DNA of 64,000 bases from Paenibacillus sp. FSL R5-0912. GTDB taxonomy: Bacteria > Bacillota > Bacilli > Paenibacillales > Paenibacillaceae. Position 1 is the first letter of the stretch; every line of letters begins with the position of its first letter. Where the stretch lies: contig NZ_CP009282.1 of assembly GCF_000758605.1 (NCBI RefSeq), positions 6,572,001-6,636,000 on the forward strand, in the 5' to 3' direction. Shown here one piece after another: positions 16,877 through 26,551 of the stretch. The notes below the pieces were generated by a model that searched no databases, was not told where the DNA came from, and worked only from the letters and a program-made list of their open reading frames with translations. A program made the position numbers and the translations under genes.

Positions 16877-18132
16877 CTACTGGACCTGATGACGCTTAAA
16901 TGCACGCCCGATAAAAGGAAGACTTACTAAACATATCACCACATAAAACACAATCCTCATGGTGATAATGTCTACCGTCTGTCCGGGAAACGGATAAGAA
17001 AAATACGAAGTATACTCGGCGAGAAATGCGGGCTGAACCGCCATGTACGGAAACAGCATCAGAATATGATTCAGTACGCCGTTCGACCCGCTAAGTCCCA
17101 AAAAGACAGGAAGCAAAATAATCAGCACATCTATTACAAGCACTACAAACGCTGTTTTCATTTTGGCGGACAGCAGGAGGGTTACCGAGACCATCCCAAT
17201 CAGTACCGAATAAAGAACCGCTAGGCATATCAATGCTGCTTCCAGCAGGGAGAACGGGTAGGGAATCGTAACATTCAAAATTTGCAGCGGCAGGTTCCAG
17301 CCTCCCGTTCCAAACGCAACAAGCTGAATTCCGACAGCCAACAAAAGATTAACGGTAAAGACCAGCAAGGCAAACAAGAACGCCGCTGCAATCTTCGCCT
17401 TTATTAATTTGGATTTGCCGTATCGGGTGGACAGAATGACGCTGTCCGCACCTGTTTGATATTCTCCTGCGAAAACAGGAGCAATACAAATGCAGATAGC
17501 TATAATAGAAACAATCAGCAACTCGAAACACTGGAACAAGCTTTTCCAGCCGGCATGGTAGCCGTATATATAAGGAGCTTCCACTTGGCTGTTCTTGGCA
17601 TTCCAGAATTCCTTCTCTTGTGAGGAATAGTTCCAGTCGGAAAAATCAATATTCAAATAATTCTTCACCTTGTCCGCACGAGCCTGGTAGAACCCTGCAG
17701 GATCCCGAGCTTCATATCCCGGAGCACCGTAAGTCCATTATCTGTAACCTGCGGCTCCAAAAAAGCATCGTCAATCATTTTGTAATAAGAGTAATACGGC
17801 AACACATAACGGGCATAAATGTCATCCTTCAGATTCACCTGATTCCCGTCTTTGAGCACATGCTCAGGCTTGGAGAATAATGTTTGATAGGCTGCTATGT
17901 CCTTTGCCACACGCTCTTCAGTGAGCGTACCTGCAAGCTCTTGGCCGTACTCCTTCTCAAGCCGGATGGCGGCGAGGCCATTGATCTGACGTCCATCCCG
18001 CTCCAGGGAAATGTAACTTTTGACAGGTAAGATAAATAGGAACAGGGTTAAGCACAAACTGACCAGAACCACGATCAGATTCATTCTCTTTTTGGCAATT
18101 TTCATAAACTCGTATTTGAATAAATTGTTCAT
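16877..18132 (-). pseudogene. ABC-2-type transporter permease split by a frameshift
   Basis: Two frames together make one permease of about 418 residues. The first part (17665-18132) has an N-terminal membrane segment after MNNLFKYEFMKIAKKRMN and a large extracellular region. The second (16877 to about 17720) encodes YEARDPAGFYQARADKVKNY, another extracellular stretch and five membrane helices. The two frames meet near 17715-17722, where one base is extra or missing: the upstream frame continues to a stop at 17665, while the downstream frame is open back past the junction. The partner ATPase gene is also broken, so this is decay rather than a single sequencing error. Confidence 0.82.
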
Positions 18133-19020
18133 TTGATCCCCCTGTATTCAGCAATGTCATTTTGAAAATGATACAAGTACAAATCCTCAAGCGTAGGTGC
18201 CTCATTCACGGCTCCCTCAAGCGGAATCTCATCGCTGAGCACACGGAGTATAACCGTATTGTCATCTCCGTGATGCAGATTGGCCACACAGAATAAACGG
18301 CTGACCTCTTCGGTCTTCTCCTTCTGCACCACACATCTCCATACCTTGCCGACCATTTCGTGAGCGATATGGTCGGCCGGAGGGTTAATAATCAGCTTTC
18401 CATCCTTAATCATTAGAACCGTGTCGGAAATATATTCGATATCGGATACAAGATGAGTAGATAGTATAACGATCTTGTCTTTGGAGAAATTCGCAATTAA
18501 TTTACGGAAATGCACCCGCTCCTTCGGGTCAAGTCCGGCTGTGGGTTCGTCCAGCACCAAGATGCGCGGGTCGTTAAGAACTGCTTGAGCAATTCCCAAT
18601 CTTTGCTTCATCCCACCGGAAAAAGTGCGAATTTTTTTAGCTGAGACTTCAGTTAGTCCAACCAGTGCCAACAGCTCTTTGCTGCGGCCCCTGGCCTTCT
18701 GCGGGGGAATTCCCTTCAGCGCGGCAACATAGAGCATAAAATCCTCGGCGGTGAAATCCGAGATAATATCCAAAATCCTGCGGAAGGTATCCGAGGAGAT
18801 TGCGATAATCCTCCCCTAGATCCTCCACAGCCCTTCCATCCAAAAAAACAGTGCCCCGAGTAGGTTTCAGCACACCGCAGATCATGCGCATCAAGATTGT
18901 TTTGCCAGCCCCGTTCGCTCCCAGCATGCCGTACACTCCGGGCTTCATTCGAATCGTCACTTGATCAACTGCGGTTTTACGTCCAAATTATTTGGTCAGC
19001 TTATCCAGCACCAATTCCAT
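18129..19020 (-). pseudogene. ABC transporter ATPase with a nonsense codon and a frameshift
   Basis: An ATG at 19020 after GGGAGG starts MELVLDKLTK, then an in-frame TAA (18988-18990) where relatives have glutamine, followed by FGRKTAVDQVTIRMKPGVYG. Walker A is GANGAGKT. After LLGYLPQDFGYY the frame is broken near 18770 by one extra base; the rest continues in another frame with FTAEDFMLYVAALKG, signature FSGGMKQRLGIAQ, Walker B ILVLDEPTAGLDP and STHLVSDIEY. Every ATPase motif survives, but no intact product can be made without suppression. The gene overlaps the permease start by 4 bases, which shows the original operon. Confidence 0.87.
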
Positions 19021-19066
19021 ATTCCGTCCTCCCTGGAAATCTTGTATAATTGCCATTACAAACAAA

Positions 19067-19109
19067 AATCTGCTTACCCGGTATTTATTCTACCGCAGGC
19101 AAGCAGATT
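19067..19109 (-). terminator. Terminator of the vanR-vanS-vanZ-like operon
   Basis: AATCTGCTT and AAGCAGATT form a perfect 9-bp stem. On the minus strand it is followed by TTTTGTTTG. It lies between the VanZ-like gene and the decayed ABC operon and separates their transcripts. Confidence 0.75.
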
Positions 19110-19182
19110 GAACTTTAAGATTGCATCGTCATTTAATATAGAGAATCCTAAGAAAATATTAATTTTCGCTGTTATCGGAAGA

Positions 19183-19728
19183 TTACTGCCGACCTTTGAG
19201 AGTACGCTTATGGTGCTGAAGGTAACGGGAGAACCCCGCAAACAAGGCATAGCCGAGTATTCCTCCCAAAAAGTTCAGGATAATATCATCGATGTCTGCA
19301 GCTGCCCCAAGAAAATATTGCAAAAATTCAATAGAGGAGCTTGCGGCAAATACTATTAATGCCGTTCGGCCGAAGGACCGCAGCCGTAAAAAGACCGAGG
19401 GCAGAAAAAAACCACAGGGCAGAAACATAATGATATTGGCAACGGCCTGCACAATCATTTTATCCTCTGACATTCCTTCCGAGGCTTCTAACCCGCTTAA
19501 GGGAATGAGATTCAAATGATAGTGCTCCGGGTGAAAGGCGTCTTCCCCCCAGGCCGAAAAGATAGTAGCGTACAGCACAACAAGACAGGACCCGGCAAAA
19601 AACAAAATGCATAGTTGCCGGACTGAACTTACCCGCCCCTTCAGCAAGAAAAATACCGGCAGATAGAGTACCATGACCGCGACGATCAGAATACCTCCTA
19701 TGATAAAATAACCCATTAAATCAGCCAT
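19183..19728 (-). CDS. VanZ-family membrane protein
   Basis: A 181-residue VanZ-like protein with about four to five membrane helices. The family core is visible: NLIPLSG, then VANIIMFLPCGFFLP and the acidic SSSIEFLQYFLG with ADIDDIILNFLGGILGY. VanZ of the vanA cluster gives low-level teicoplanin resistance by an unknown mechanism, and VanZ-like proteins confer lipoglycopeptide tolerance in other Bacillota. The ATG follows AAGGAGG inside the last codons of the kinase gene, so the two are co-translated. It is the third gene of a vanR-vanS-vanZ-like operon. Confidence 0.87.
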   Translation of the reverse strand: MADLMGYFIIGGILIVAVMVLYLPVFFLLKGRVSSVRQLCILFFAGSCLVVLYATIFSAWGEDAFHPEHYHLNLIPLSGLEASEGMSEDKMIVQAVANIIMFLPCGFFLPSVFLRLRSFGRTALIVFAASSSIEFLQYFLGAAADIDDIILNFLGGILGYALFAGFSRYLQHHKRTLKGRQ

Positions 19729-20866
19729 CTTGACCTCCTTGTGAAATAAGCGGCAGCCTTACACGAAATACCGTTTTCCTGTTTTCGCTCTGCATATCGA
19801 TCTGTCCCCCATGACGGGTTACAATTTCCTTAGCTATGGCGAGTCCAAGCCCCGAGCCTCCGGTATTCGTTGAACGGGCATCATTCAGGCGGTAGAATTT
19901 CTCAAATATTTTATCCTGCTTATCAAGCGGGATCATCGCTCCGGTGTTCAGACAGGTAATCGTTGCCATCCCCTCATGAACCTTCGCTGATACCTCAATC
20001 GTGCTGTTATCATCGCTGTAGGCAATGGCATTCTTCAGAATATTGTTGAATGCCCGTGCCAATTTCTCAGAATCCCCATGGACCGTTATAGTATCTTCTA
20101 CATCAACAATCATCTTTTTACCGGCAGGCGTGAGAGAAGGGTAAAATTCATCCGGCATTTGGATCAGCATATAAGAGATATCGACAATCTGCTTATTCAG
20201 CTGGATCGTTTGCTGGTTATACCGTTCAACTTCAAAAAAATCGTTGATTAAACTCTCCAAATGATAGGTTTTATCCAAAGCTATTTTCATATAATGTCGT
20301 TGCTGCTCATCCGGCATTTCCGGGGCTTCATTCAGCAAACTTAAATATCCCAGGACTGAAGTCAGCGGTGTTTTGATATCGTGGGCCAGGTACATCACCA
20401 GATCTCGTTTATTTTGCTCTGCCACCTGTACTTCCAGCGCACGGTTTTGAAGAGTTTGCTTAACAAATATCAGCTTTTCTTCCATTGAAGACATCTCCGG
20501 CGACAGCTTAATCTCGGCATCATCCTGAATTAAGGCATCAATTCCTGTATTGACTTCATTAAAATATTTAGTAAACCATGATAAAGAAAAATAGAAAAAT
20601 AGTAGAAAAAAAGCCGATATGGCTATCAGCATAATAATTTCCCAATGTTCACGAAGTACACTTTCATAAATGGAAAGCGCGTGTTTATATTCGTAGCCAG
20701 TGACGTATTGCAACAGCCGGATGCCACCCTCTCCCAGCCGTCCCCGCACTAATAGATACAGTCCGTCCACTGCCACAAGAGCAAGGAGAATCAGCATAAG
20801 CATCCGAATAAATACTTTCATTCTTAGTTTTGCATAATTCACAGTCAATTGTTTTTTACTTTTCAA
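19721..20866 (-). CDS. vanS: VanS-like sensor histidine kinase
   Basis: A 381-residue membrane kinase closely resembling VanS of the vanA/vanF type. Two membrane segments lie near 18-40 and 76-98, then a dimerisation helix with MYLAHDIKTPLTSVLGYLSL (phospho-accepting H162), and an ATPase domain with NNILKNAIAYSDDNS, EKFYRLNDARSTNTGGSG and GLGLAIAKEIV. VanS phosphorylates VanR when glycopeptides or cell-wall damage are sensed. I place the start at TTG 20866, seven bases after GGGGTGGGG and overlapping the vanR stop, since MKSKKQLTVN then lines up with known VanS N-termini. No vanH, ligase or vanX lies in this window. Confidence 0.83.
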   Translation of the reverse strand: MKSKKQLTVNYAKLRMKVFIRMLMLILLALVAVDGLYLLVRGRLGEGGIRLLQYVTGYEYKHALSIYESVLREHWEIIMLIAISAFFLLFFYFSLSWFTKYFNEVNTGIDALIQDDAEIKLSPEMSSMEEKLIFVKQTLQNRALEVQVAEQNKRDLVMYLAHDIKTPLTSVLGYLSLLNEAPEMPDEQQRHYMKIALDKTYHLESLINDFFEVERYNQQTIQLNKQIVDISYMLIQMPDEFYPSLTPAGKKMIVDVEDTITVHGDSEKLARAFNNILKNAIAYSDDNSTIEVSAKVHEGMATITCLNTGAMIPLDKQDKIFEKFYRLNDARSTNTGGSGLGLAIAKEIVTRHGGQIDMQSENRKTVFRVRLPLISQGGQDG

Positions 20867-21551
20867 TTTTATACCCCACCCCCCATATCGTCCGAATCCA
20901 TTTCGGATGATCCACGGAATCACTCATTTTTTCCCGCAGATGCCTGATATGCACAGTGATGGTATTGTTGTTTTTATTGTAATATTCATTGCCCCATATC
21001 GCATGAAATAATTGTTCAGAGCTGACCACTTTACCTTTATTCTCACACAGCATCCTCAAGATTGAAAATTCCGTGGGCGTAAGGGACAACGTTTCTTCGT
21101 TAAGCCAACACTCATGCGTGTTCACATTCATAACTAATCCCGAATACGATATGATACCTTCGTCCGGCTTTGACATGGGCTGATATTTTTTGTATCTGCG
21201 CAATTGTGCCTTTACCCTTGCAACCATTTCAAGCGGACGAAACGGCTTTGTCATATAATCATCCGCCCCCAGAGTAAGACCCGTAATCTTGTCCGTTTCT
21301 TCATCCTTGGCCGTAAGCATAATGACAGGAAAATGATGATTTTCCCGGATACGCTGGCACACAGTAAACCCGTTCATATCCGGGAGCATAACATCCAGAA
21401 TAGCGAGGTCAACCTTTTCGCGCTCAATATATCTCAGGGCATCTTGCCCATTATAAAATTTAGTAACGTTGTAATTTTCATTTTTCAAGTAGATTTCGAT
21501 AAGATCGGTGATAGCTTGCTCATCATCCACCACCAGTATATTTTCAATCAT
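20856..21551 (-). CDS. vanR: VanR-like response regulator
   Basis: A 231-residue OmpR-type regulator that I recognise as VanR-like. The receiver has ILVVDDE, phospho-acceptor D53 in LAILDVMLP, T and K in VIMLTAKD and MTKPFRP. The winged-helix output domain carries LSLTPTEFSILRMLCENKGK and NNNTITVHIRHLREKM, which are very close to VanR of the vanA cluster as I remember it. It would activate its own operon and, in resistant strains, vanHAX. It is the first gene of the operon vanR-vanS-vanZ. Confidence 0.87.
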   Translation of the reverse strand: MIENILVVDDEQAITDLIEIYLKNENYNVTKFYNGQDALRYIEREKVDLAILDVMLPDMNGFTVCQRIRENHHFPVIMLTAKDEETDKITGLTLGADDYMTKPFRPLEMVARVKAQLRRYKKYQPMSKPDEGIISYSGLVMNVNTHECWLNEETLSLTPTEFSILRMLCENKGKVVSSEQLFHAIWGNEYYNKNNNTITVHIRHLREKMSDSVDHPKWIRTIWGVGYKIEK

Positions 21552-21644
21552 TTGGGTATCGCCGCCTTCACTGCATGAAATACAGCCATTGTATCAGAAA
21601 ATCCCAGAAGCTTTTGTGGTATTTTTCTTATTAAATTCTTAAGA

Positions 21645-21893
21645 TTATCCTAAAATCGTGGACAAGCTTCCATCCGGCCAACCTTCGTCAACTACAATAG
21701 AAATTTCTTCTCCCATGTCGAGCCAGGCCGATAATTGCTCCAAAACTTGCTCGCAGGATATTGTATCTAGAATTGTACAATATTCCTGTTGTGCATATAC
21801 CGGTTCGTTATATAAGGCAAACGATATTAGTTCTTTCATAACTAAGTCTCGTGTGAGTGAACTTGGTGACATTTGGCTGATATAGGTTTTCAT
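21645..21893 (-). CDS. Small protein of unknown function, doubtful
   Basis: About 82 residues from ATG 21893 (MKTYISQMSPSSLTRDL to the C-terminal WPDGSLSTILG). The composition is protein-like, with an acidic amphipathic middle (CEQVLEQLSAWLDMGEE), but there is no ribosome-binding site and a terminator hairpin lies 24 bases upstream. It may be a gene remnant, or part of the leader upstream of vanR. I recognise no family. Confidence 0.3.
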   Translation of the reverse strand: MKTYISQMSPSSLTRDLVMKELISFALYNEPVYAQQEYCTILDTISCEQVLEQLSAWLDMGEEISIVVDEGWPDGSLSTILG

Positions 21894-21916
21894 CGGCTGC
21901 GCTGCCCTGATCATAC

Positions 21917-21955
21917 AATAAGAGCCCGGTCCCTCAACAGGACCAGGCTCTTATT
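21917..21955 (-). terminator. Terminator of the pectin-utilisation operon
   Basis: AATAAGAGCC and GGCTCTTATT flank a second complementary pair (GGTCC/GGACC), giving a stem of about 16 bp behind the GH28 stop codon, followed on the minus strand by TTATTGTATG. Confidence 0.75.
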
Positions 21956-22010
21956 GTTCAGCTTGCTTGCTAAATCCGGAAGATTTCATCCCCGGGATTG
22001 CTGAAATTCA

Positions 22011-23351
22011 TCACCCCGCCAGTTCCACCGTAACCTGCTCCACCAGCTTCTCCGGCTTAGCCGTATTCCTCGAACGGCAGTTCATAAACTCCACATCTTC
22101 CCCGTTCTCCACATAAAAGGCCGGTCCATCGTGGTTCTCAATACTGACCTGCTGAAACTGCACATCGCGGACATTGCCCAGGTAGAAGCCCCGGCGCTGC
22201 ATATTCTCCATGCCTGTCATCATATCGGGATGGCCGGGCACCGCATGCTCCGCCATCGAAATGTAAATATTAGTGAAGGTAATTTCCGATACATACTGCT
22301 CGGCAAGCCCATACAGGAATCCCGCCGCAGCGTGGACATTGCGGGCCGTAATATTGGCATAATGAATCCGCCGGAACTGCGGGGTCTCCTCCGTCACCGG
22401 ATACGGGTTCTTGTCCCAGACATATTTCTCCTTACCCCGCGGCCCGCAGAAATAATACAGGTTAAGCGTGAAGGGACAGATGACATCCTCCATCACAATG
22501 TTGCTGACACGGATATCTTCAATGATCCCGCCGCGCCCTCTCCTCGATTTCATGCGGATGCCGCGGTCCGTCTGCTTGAACACACAATTGCTGATCGTCA
22601 CGTTACGGATATCGCCGCTCATCTCACTGCCCAGCACCACCGCTCCGTGGCCGTGGACCATGACGCAGTTCGTAATCGTGATATTCTCGCAGGGAATCCG
22701 CTCCTTGGTGTCCTCGGTGCCTGCCTTGATGGCAATGCAGTCATCGCCCACATCGATGTGGCAGTTGCTGATGCGGACGTCACGGCAGGACTCTGGATTA
22801 ATGCCATCCGTGTTCGGCGAATCCGCCGGATTCAGGATGGACAGATTATCGATCATTACATTGCTGCAGCCGATCGGATTCACGGTCCAGCTCGGAGAAT
22901 TGATCAGCTGGACATCCCTGATCGTTACCCGGCTGCAGTTGTCGAAGCCGATTAATCTCGGGCGGGGATACTCCAGCTCTTCCGGGTGGTTCCGGTGCTT
23001 CTCCCACCATGGCGCACCGTTTCCATTGATCGTCCCGCTGCCTGTGATGGAGACGTTGGTCAGACCCGCTCCATATATGCAGGCCGCGTGCACCTCCTGC
23101 TTCACCCCTTCCCACCGTGATTCCACGGCCGGGTAATCCGCAGGATCGGTACTGAAGGACAATACCGCTCCCGCACTTAAATGCAGCTGAATGTTGCTGC
23201 ACAGGCGCACTGCACCTGTCACAAATGTACCGGCCGGAACATACACCGTGCCTCCGCCGGCGCTGTACGCCGCCCAGATGGCGTCCGCAATCGCTGCCGT
23301 TGCCGGAACCCCGCTGTCCCGGAGCGCTCCGTAATCCGCAATATTAAACAC
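22011..23351 (-). CDS. Glycoside hydrolase family 28 (polygalacturonase-like)
   Basis: A 446-residue right-handed beta-helix enzyme without a signal peptide, so it acts in the cytoplasm on imported oligogalacturonides. The GH28 catalytic motifs are complete: N180-T181-D182 in SPNTDGINPE, D203-D204 in VGDDCIAIKA, G234-H235-G236 in VHGHGAVVLG, and the RIK-like RGIRMKS. It likely removes terminal galacturonic acid from pectin fragments. The start is the GTG at 23351, six bases behind AAAGGAGG; an ATG at 23435 has no such site. It is last in the cluster SBP-permease-permease-GH105-GH28, and together they handle homogalacturonan or rhamnogalacturonan fragments. Confidence 0.9.
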   Translation of the reverse strand: MFNIADYGALRDSGVPATAAIADAIWAAYSAGGGTVYVPAGTFVTGAVRLCSNIQLHLSAGAVLSFSTDPADYPAVESRWEGVKQEVHAACIYGAGLTNVSITGSGTINGNGAPWWEKHRNHPEELEYPRPRLIGFDNCSRVTIRDVQLINSPSWTVNPIGCSNVMIDNLSILNPADSPNTDGINPESCRDVRISNCHIDVGDDCIAIKAGTEDTKERIPCENITITNCVMVHGHGAVVLGSEMSGDIRNVTISNCVFKQTDRGIRMKSRRGRGGIIEDIRVSNIVMEDVICPFTLNLYYFCGPRGKEKYVWDKNPYPVTEETPQFRRIHYANITARNVHAAAGFLYGLAEQYVSEITFTNIYISMAEHAVPGHPDMMTGMENMQRRGFYLGNVRDVQFQQVSIENHDGPAFYVENGEDVEFMNCRSRNTAKPEKLVEQVTVELAG

Positions 23352-23480
23352 TGTGCGCCTCCTTTCTACTAATCCACTGCTGGTCCAGGCCGTCTCAAGC
23401 TTTGCTTCGCTTTCCGCTGGATACAGCCACTTCAAACTCCACTACGATTCTGCCGGACCCGCCGCCAGCCTCAAACGCTG

Positions 23481-24596
23481 CTACACCCTTGCCGGATACA
23501 AATCCTGCATCTCCACACAGGCCATTACCAGTGCCCCTACTCCGTGCAGGTCATTGCTGACCTTAGGACGGGTTATATAGTTACGGTAATCCCCTGCTGA
23601 GGTCCCGATGCAGATATCCGGCAGAATCAGCCGGTCCTGCTCATCCCACTGCAGCACCTGAATTAAGCCTTCGTAGCCTTTCCGTGCCGCAGCTGCCGCA
23701 GCGACTTGAGCCTCTGCCGGCATGATTCCCAGCTTCACTGCTTTGGCAATCGTGTAGACGAACAGGCAGGAGCCGGAGGTTTCCAGCCAGTTATCCGGCT
23801 CATTCCCCTTATCGACCACCTGATACCACAGGCCGCTCTGCGGGTCCTGATAGCGGATAAGTGCCTGCACGAAGCCGCTAAGTTCAGCGGCAAGCTCTGC
23901 GCGGCCAGGCTCCTCTACCGGCAGCTCATCCATGAACTGTGAGAGCGCCAGCCCGTACCAGCCGAGTGACCGGCTCCAGAACTCCGGCGAGCAGCCGGTT
24001 TGCGGATTCGCCCACGGCATACGGCGGCTCTCATCCCAGGCATGGTAGAGCAAGCCGGTAGTCTCGTCTTTCATATATTTGCGCATCAGACGCTCCTGAT
24101 GCAGTACCGCTGCGCGCAGGCTTTCTTCTCCATAGGCATTCGCATACTTCAGAGAGAAAACCCCGGCCATATACAGCCCGTCAAGCCACATCTGGTTCGC
24201 ATATTTGTCCTTATGCCAATAACCGCCTTCGGAGGTCCGGTTCAGCGTCAGCAGCAGATTACGGAGCTTGGCCGCAGCCTCCCGGTACTTCTGCTTCCCG
24301 GTCCGTTCATGCAGCGTGAAGAGCAGCAGCCCCGCCTGTACAGCATCCAGCTCATCCCGGGCAAAATAGAAATTGCCGTATTCATCCACCAGATCATCCA
24401 CATACTGCTGGATGTACTCCATATAGCGCTCCTCGCGGACAGCCTCCCACAGCAGCTCCATTCCGCATAGAAACACGCCTTGGTGATAATGCCAGCGGTG
24501 CGCAGGCGGAAGCTCCCCCGCTTGATACGTATCCATCAAAGAATCACAGGCCTTTTGCGCCCATTCTAAAGGTGTTTGCGGCAGACTGCCTATCAT
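23481..24596 (-). CDS. Glycoside hydrolase family 105, unsaturated rhamnogalacturonyl hydrolase
   Basis: A 371-residue alpha6/alpha6-barrel protein of the YteR/YesR type. It hydrates and removes the unsaturated galacturonyl residue left on rhamnogalacturonan oligomers by lyases. D139 in QMWLDGLYMA corresponds to the catalytic aspartate of YteR, and D84 in RDELDAVQAG to the second conserved acid. The PEFWSRSLGWYG motif is also typical. There is no signal peptide, so it is cytoplasmic and works on imported oligosaccharides. AAAGGGG precedes the ATG. It lies 46 bases behind the permease gene and ahead of the GH28 gene. Confidence 0.9.
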   Translation of the reverse strand: MIGSLPQTPLEWAQKACDSLMDTYQAGELPPAHRWHYHQGVFLCGMELLWEAVREERYMEYIQQYVDDLVDEYGNFYFARDELDAVQAGLLLFTLHERTGKQKYREAAAKLRNLLLTLNRTSEGGYWHKDKYANQMWLDGLYMAGVFSLKYANAYGEESLRAAVLHQERLMRKYMKDETTGLLYHAWDESRRMPWANPQTGCSPEFWSRSLGWYGLALSQFMDELPVEEPGRAELAAELSGFVQALIRYQDPQSGLWYQVVDKGNEPDNWLETSGSCLFVYTIAKAVKLGIMPAEAQVAAAAAARKGYEGLIQVLQWDEQDRLILPDICIGTSAGDYRNYITRPKVSNDLHGVGALVMACVEMQDLYPARV

Positions 24597-24642
24597 TGTT
24601 ATACCCCTTTCATATTTCAGAATACCCGGCCTGCCCTCAGCA

Positions 24643-25518
24643 TCAGCCCTTCATAGAGCCCAGCATCGCGCCTTTGGCGAAATGCTTTTGCAGGAACGGA
24701 TACACCATCAGAATCGGCAGCGTGGCTACCACGATAACAGCCATTTTGATCGTCTGATCCGGCGGCGGCACCGATCCATCGAGCGTTGCACTGTGATCCA
24801 TCCCGCTGGCCAGCACGACAATCTGTCTCAGCAGGACCTGAATCGGCCACTTGGCGCTGTTATCCAGATACAGAATGGCGCTCATATAAGTGTTCCAATA
24901 CGTCACCGCATAGAACAGGGAGATGGTGGCAATCGCCGGCAGCGATAGCGGCAATACGATTTTGAACAGAATGCCGAAGTCATTGCAGCCGTCGATTTTG
25001 GCCGATTCCTCCAGCCCTTCAGGAATGTTCTGAAAGAAGTTCTTCAGGATAATCATATTGAAAGCACTGATTGCCGATGGGAGAATTAATGCTGAATACG
25101 AGTCGATCAGGCCCAGCTCTTTGACCACCAGGAACGTTGGAATCATTCCACCGTGGAACAGCATCGTGAACACCACTAGGAAGTTAAATACCCGGCGTCC
25201 GTCCAGATCCCTGCGGGAGAGACCGTAAGCCATCAGCGACGTGATGAACATACTGAACAAAGTCCCTATAAGCGTTACCCCGATGGACACACCCAGGGCT
25301 CTGAAGATTGTATTCGTTGAGAAAATAAATTTGTAGGCCTCCAGGCTCCACACTTTCGGAATCAGTACAAATTTGTTGGCTGCCAGCTCTGCGCTGGTTG
25401 TGAAGGACCCTGCTACTACATGGACAAAGGGAAGCACCGTTACCAGCGCGATGATGGCAAGCAGTGTAAAGTTGACAGCGGAGAATATTCTGCCGCTAAT
25501 CGTACGGTCTTCTACCAT
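24643..25518 (-). CDS. Carbohydrate ABC transporter permease (YtcP/YesQ-like)
   Basis: A 291-residue inner permease with six membrane helices and the coupling-loop motif EESAKIDGCNDFGILFKIVLPLSLP. The C-terminal FLQKHFAKGAMLGSMKG is a hallmark of the YtcP/LplC subfamily that imports acidic pectin oligosaccharides. No ATPase is encoded here; such systems normally share a general ATPase (MsmX-type) encoded elsewhere. It forms a heterodimer with the permease at 25540. Confidence 0.9.
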   Translation of the reverse strand: MVEDRTISGRIFSAVNFTLLAIIALVTVLPFVHVVAGSFTTSAELAANKFVLIPKVWSLEAYKFIFSTNTIFRALGVSIGVTLIGTLFSMFITSLMAYGLSRRDLDGRRVFNFLVVFTMLFHGGMIPTFLVVKELGLIDSYSALILPSAISAFNMIILKNFFQNIPEGLEESAKIDGCNDFGILFKIVLPLSLPAIATISLFYAVTYWNTYMSAILYLDNSAKWPIQVLLRQIVVLASGMDHSATLDGSVPPPDQTIKMAVIVVATLPILMVYPFLQKHFAKGAMLGSMKG

Positions 25519-25539
25519 TTCAATTCCTCCTGCGGCATT

Positions 25540-26508
25540 TTAATAAACGCCTTCTTCTCCTATTTTCTTGGATACCTTGTTGACGGTCACCACCATGATT
25601 AGACCCACAATCGACTTGAAGAAGCCGATGGCTGTACTATAGCTGAACTGCCCTTGCCGCAGGCCGGCGGTGTAGACATACGTATCGATAATTTCCGCAA
25701 CTTCCCGGTTCATGGAATTGAGCAGCAGGTAGACATGTTCGAATCCAAGATCGAGAACGGAACCGATTTTCAGAATAAACAGGGTAATAATGACTCCGCG
25801 GATCGCCGGCAGTGTGATATGCCAGACTTGTCTGAGCCTTCCGGCTCCGTCCATACGCGAAGCTTCATAGAGTCCGGGATCGATCGCAGCGATGGAAGCC
25901 AGATAAATAATCGTACCCCAGCCCGCTTCCCGCCAGATGACCTGAATGATGTACATCGGTCTGAACCAGCCGGGACTCAGCAGGAAATTGATTTTGGAGA
26001 ATCCGAAGTAAGCCAGCAATTCGTTGATAATCCCCCCGTCCATCGTCACCATGACGAAGGAAATCGAGACGACGATAACCCAGGACATGAAGTGAGGCAG
26101 GTAGACCAGGGTCTGGAAGAATCTTTTGAAGAAAGTGCCTCTGAGTTCATTGAGCATCAGGGCCAGGATAATCGGAATCGGAAAATAAATCAGAATATTC
26201 ATCCCGAACAGAATCAGGGTATTCCCCAGAATGTTCAGGAAATCAGGTTCGGTGAACAGCCGGCTGAAATGCTTCATTCCAACCCACTCGCTCCCTGTAA
26301 TCCCTTGGTAAGGCTTGTAATCCTGGAAGGAGATAATCAGCCCGTACATCGGTAAATATTTGAAGACAATGAAATACAGCACTCCGGGGATCAGCATCAC
26401 ATAGAGTAATTTATTTCTCCACAGCCTTTTCTTAAGCTCGCTGCTGCTCTTATAGCTCTTAGGCTTCGGTTCGGGAACTACACGGGGCTGGGCGGTAACT
26501 TCCTGCAT
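25540..26508 (-). CDS. Carbohydrate ABC transporter permease (YteP/LplB-like)
   Basis: A 322-residue permease partner. A soluble N-terminus of about 30 residues is followed by RNKLLYVMLIPGVLYFIVFK and YGLIISFQDYKPYQG, the signature of the LplB/YteP group. The coupling loop is LYEASRMDGAGRLRQVWHITLP. It belongs to the same importer as the gene at 24643, 21 bases downstream. The start has AGGAAGAG upstream. Homology suggests transport of rhamnogalacturonan or oligogalacturonate fragments. Confidence 0.9.
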   Translation of the reverse strand: MQEVTAQPRVVPEPKPKSYKSSSELKKRLWRNKLLYVMLIPGVLYFIVFKYLPMYGLIISFQDYKPYQGITGSEWVGMKHFSRLFTEPDFLNILGNTLILFGMNILIYFPIPIILALMLNELRGTFFKRFFQTLVYLPHFMSWVIVVSISFVMVTMDGGIINELLAYFGFSKINFLLSPGWFRPMYIIQVIWREAGWGTIIYLASIAAIDPGLYEASRMDGAGRLRQVWHITLPAIRGVIITLFILKIGSVLDLGFEHVYLLLNSMNREVAEIIDTYVYTAGLRQGQFSYSTAIGFFKSIVGLIMVVTVNKVSKKIGEEGVY

Positions 26509-26551
26509 GATTCTCTTCCTTTCTCTGTAAATTCTTCTATATTTGAAAAAA

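Noticed and set aside
22131..23136. Plus-strand frames of more than 200 codons opposite the GH28 gene
   Set aside because: Antisense shadows; the minus strand carries all GH28 motifs.
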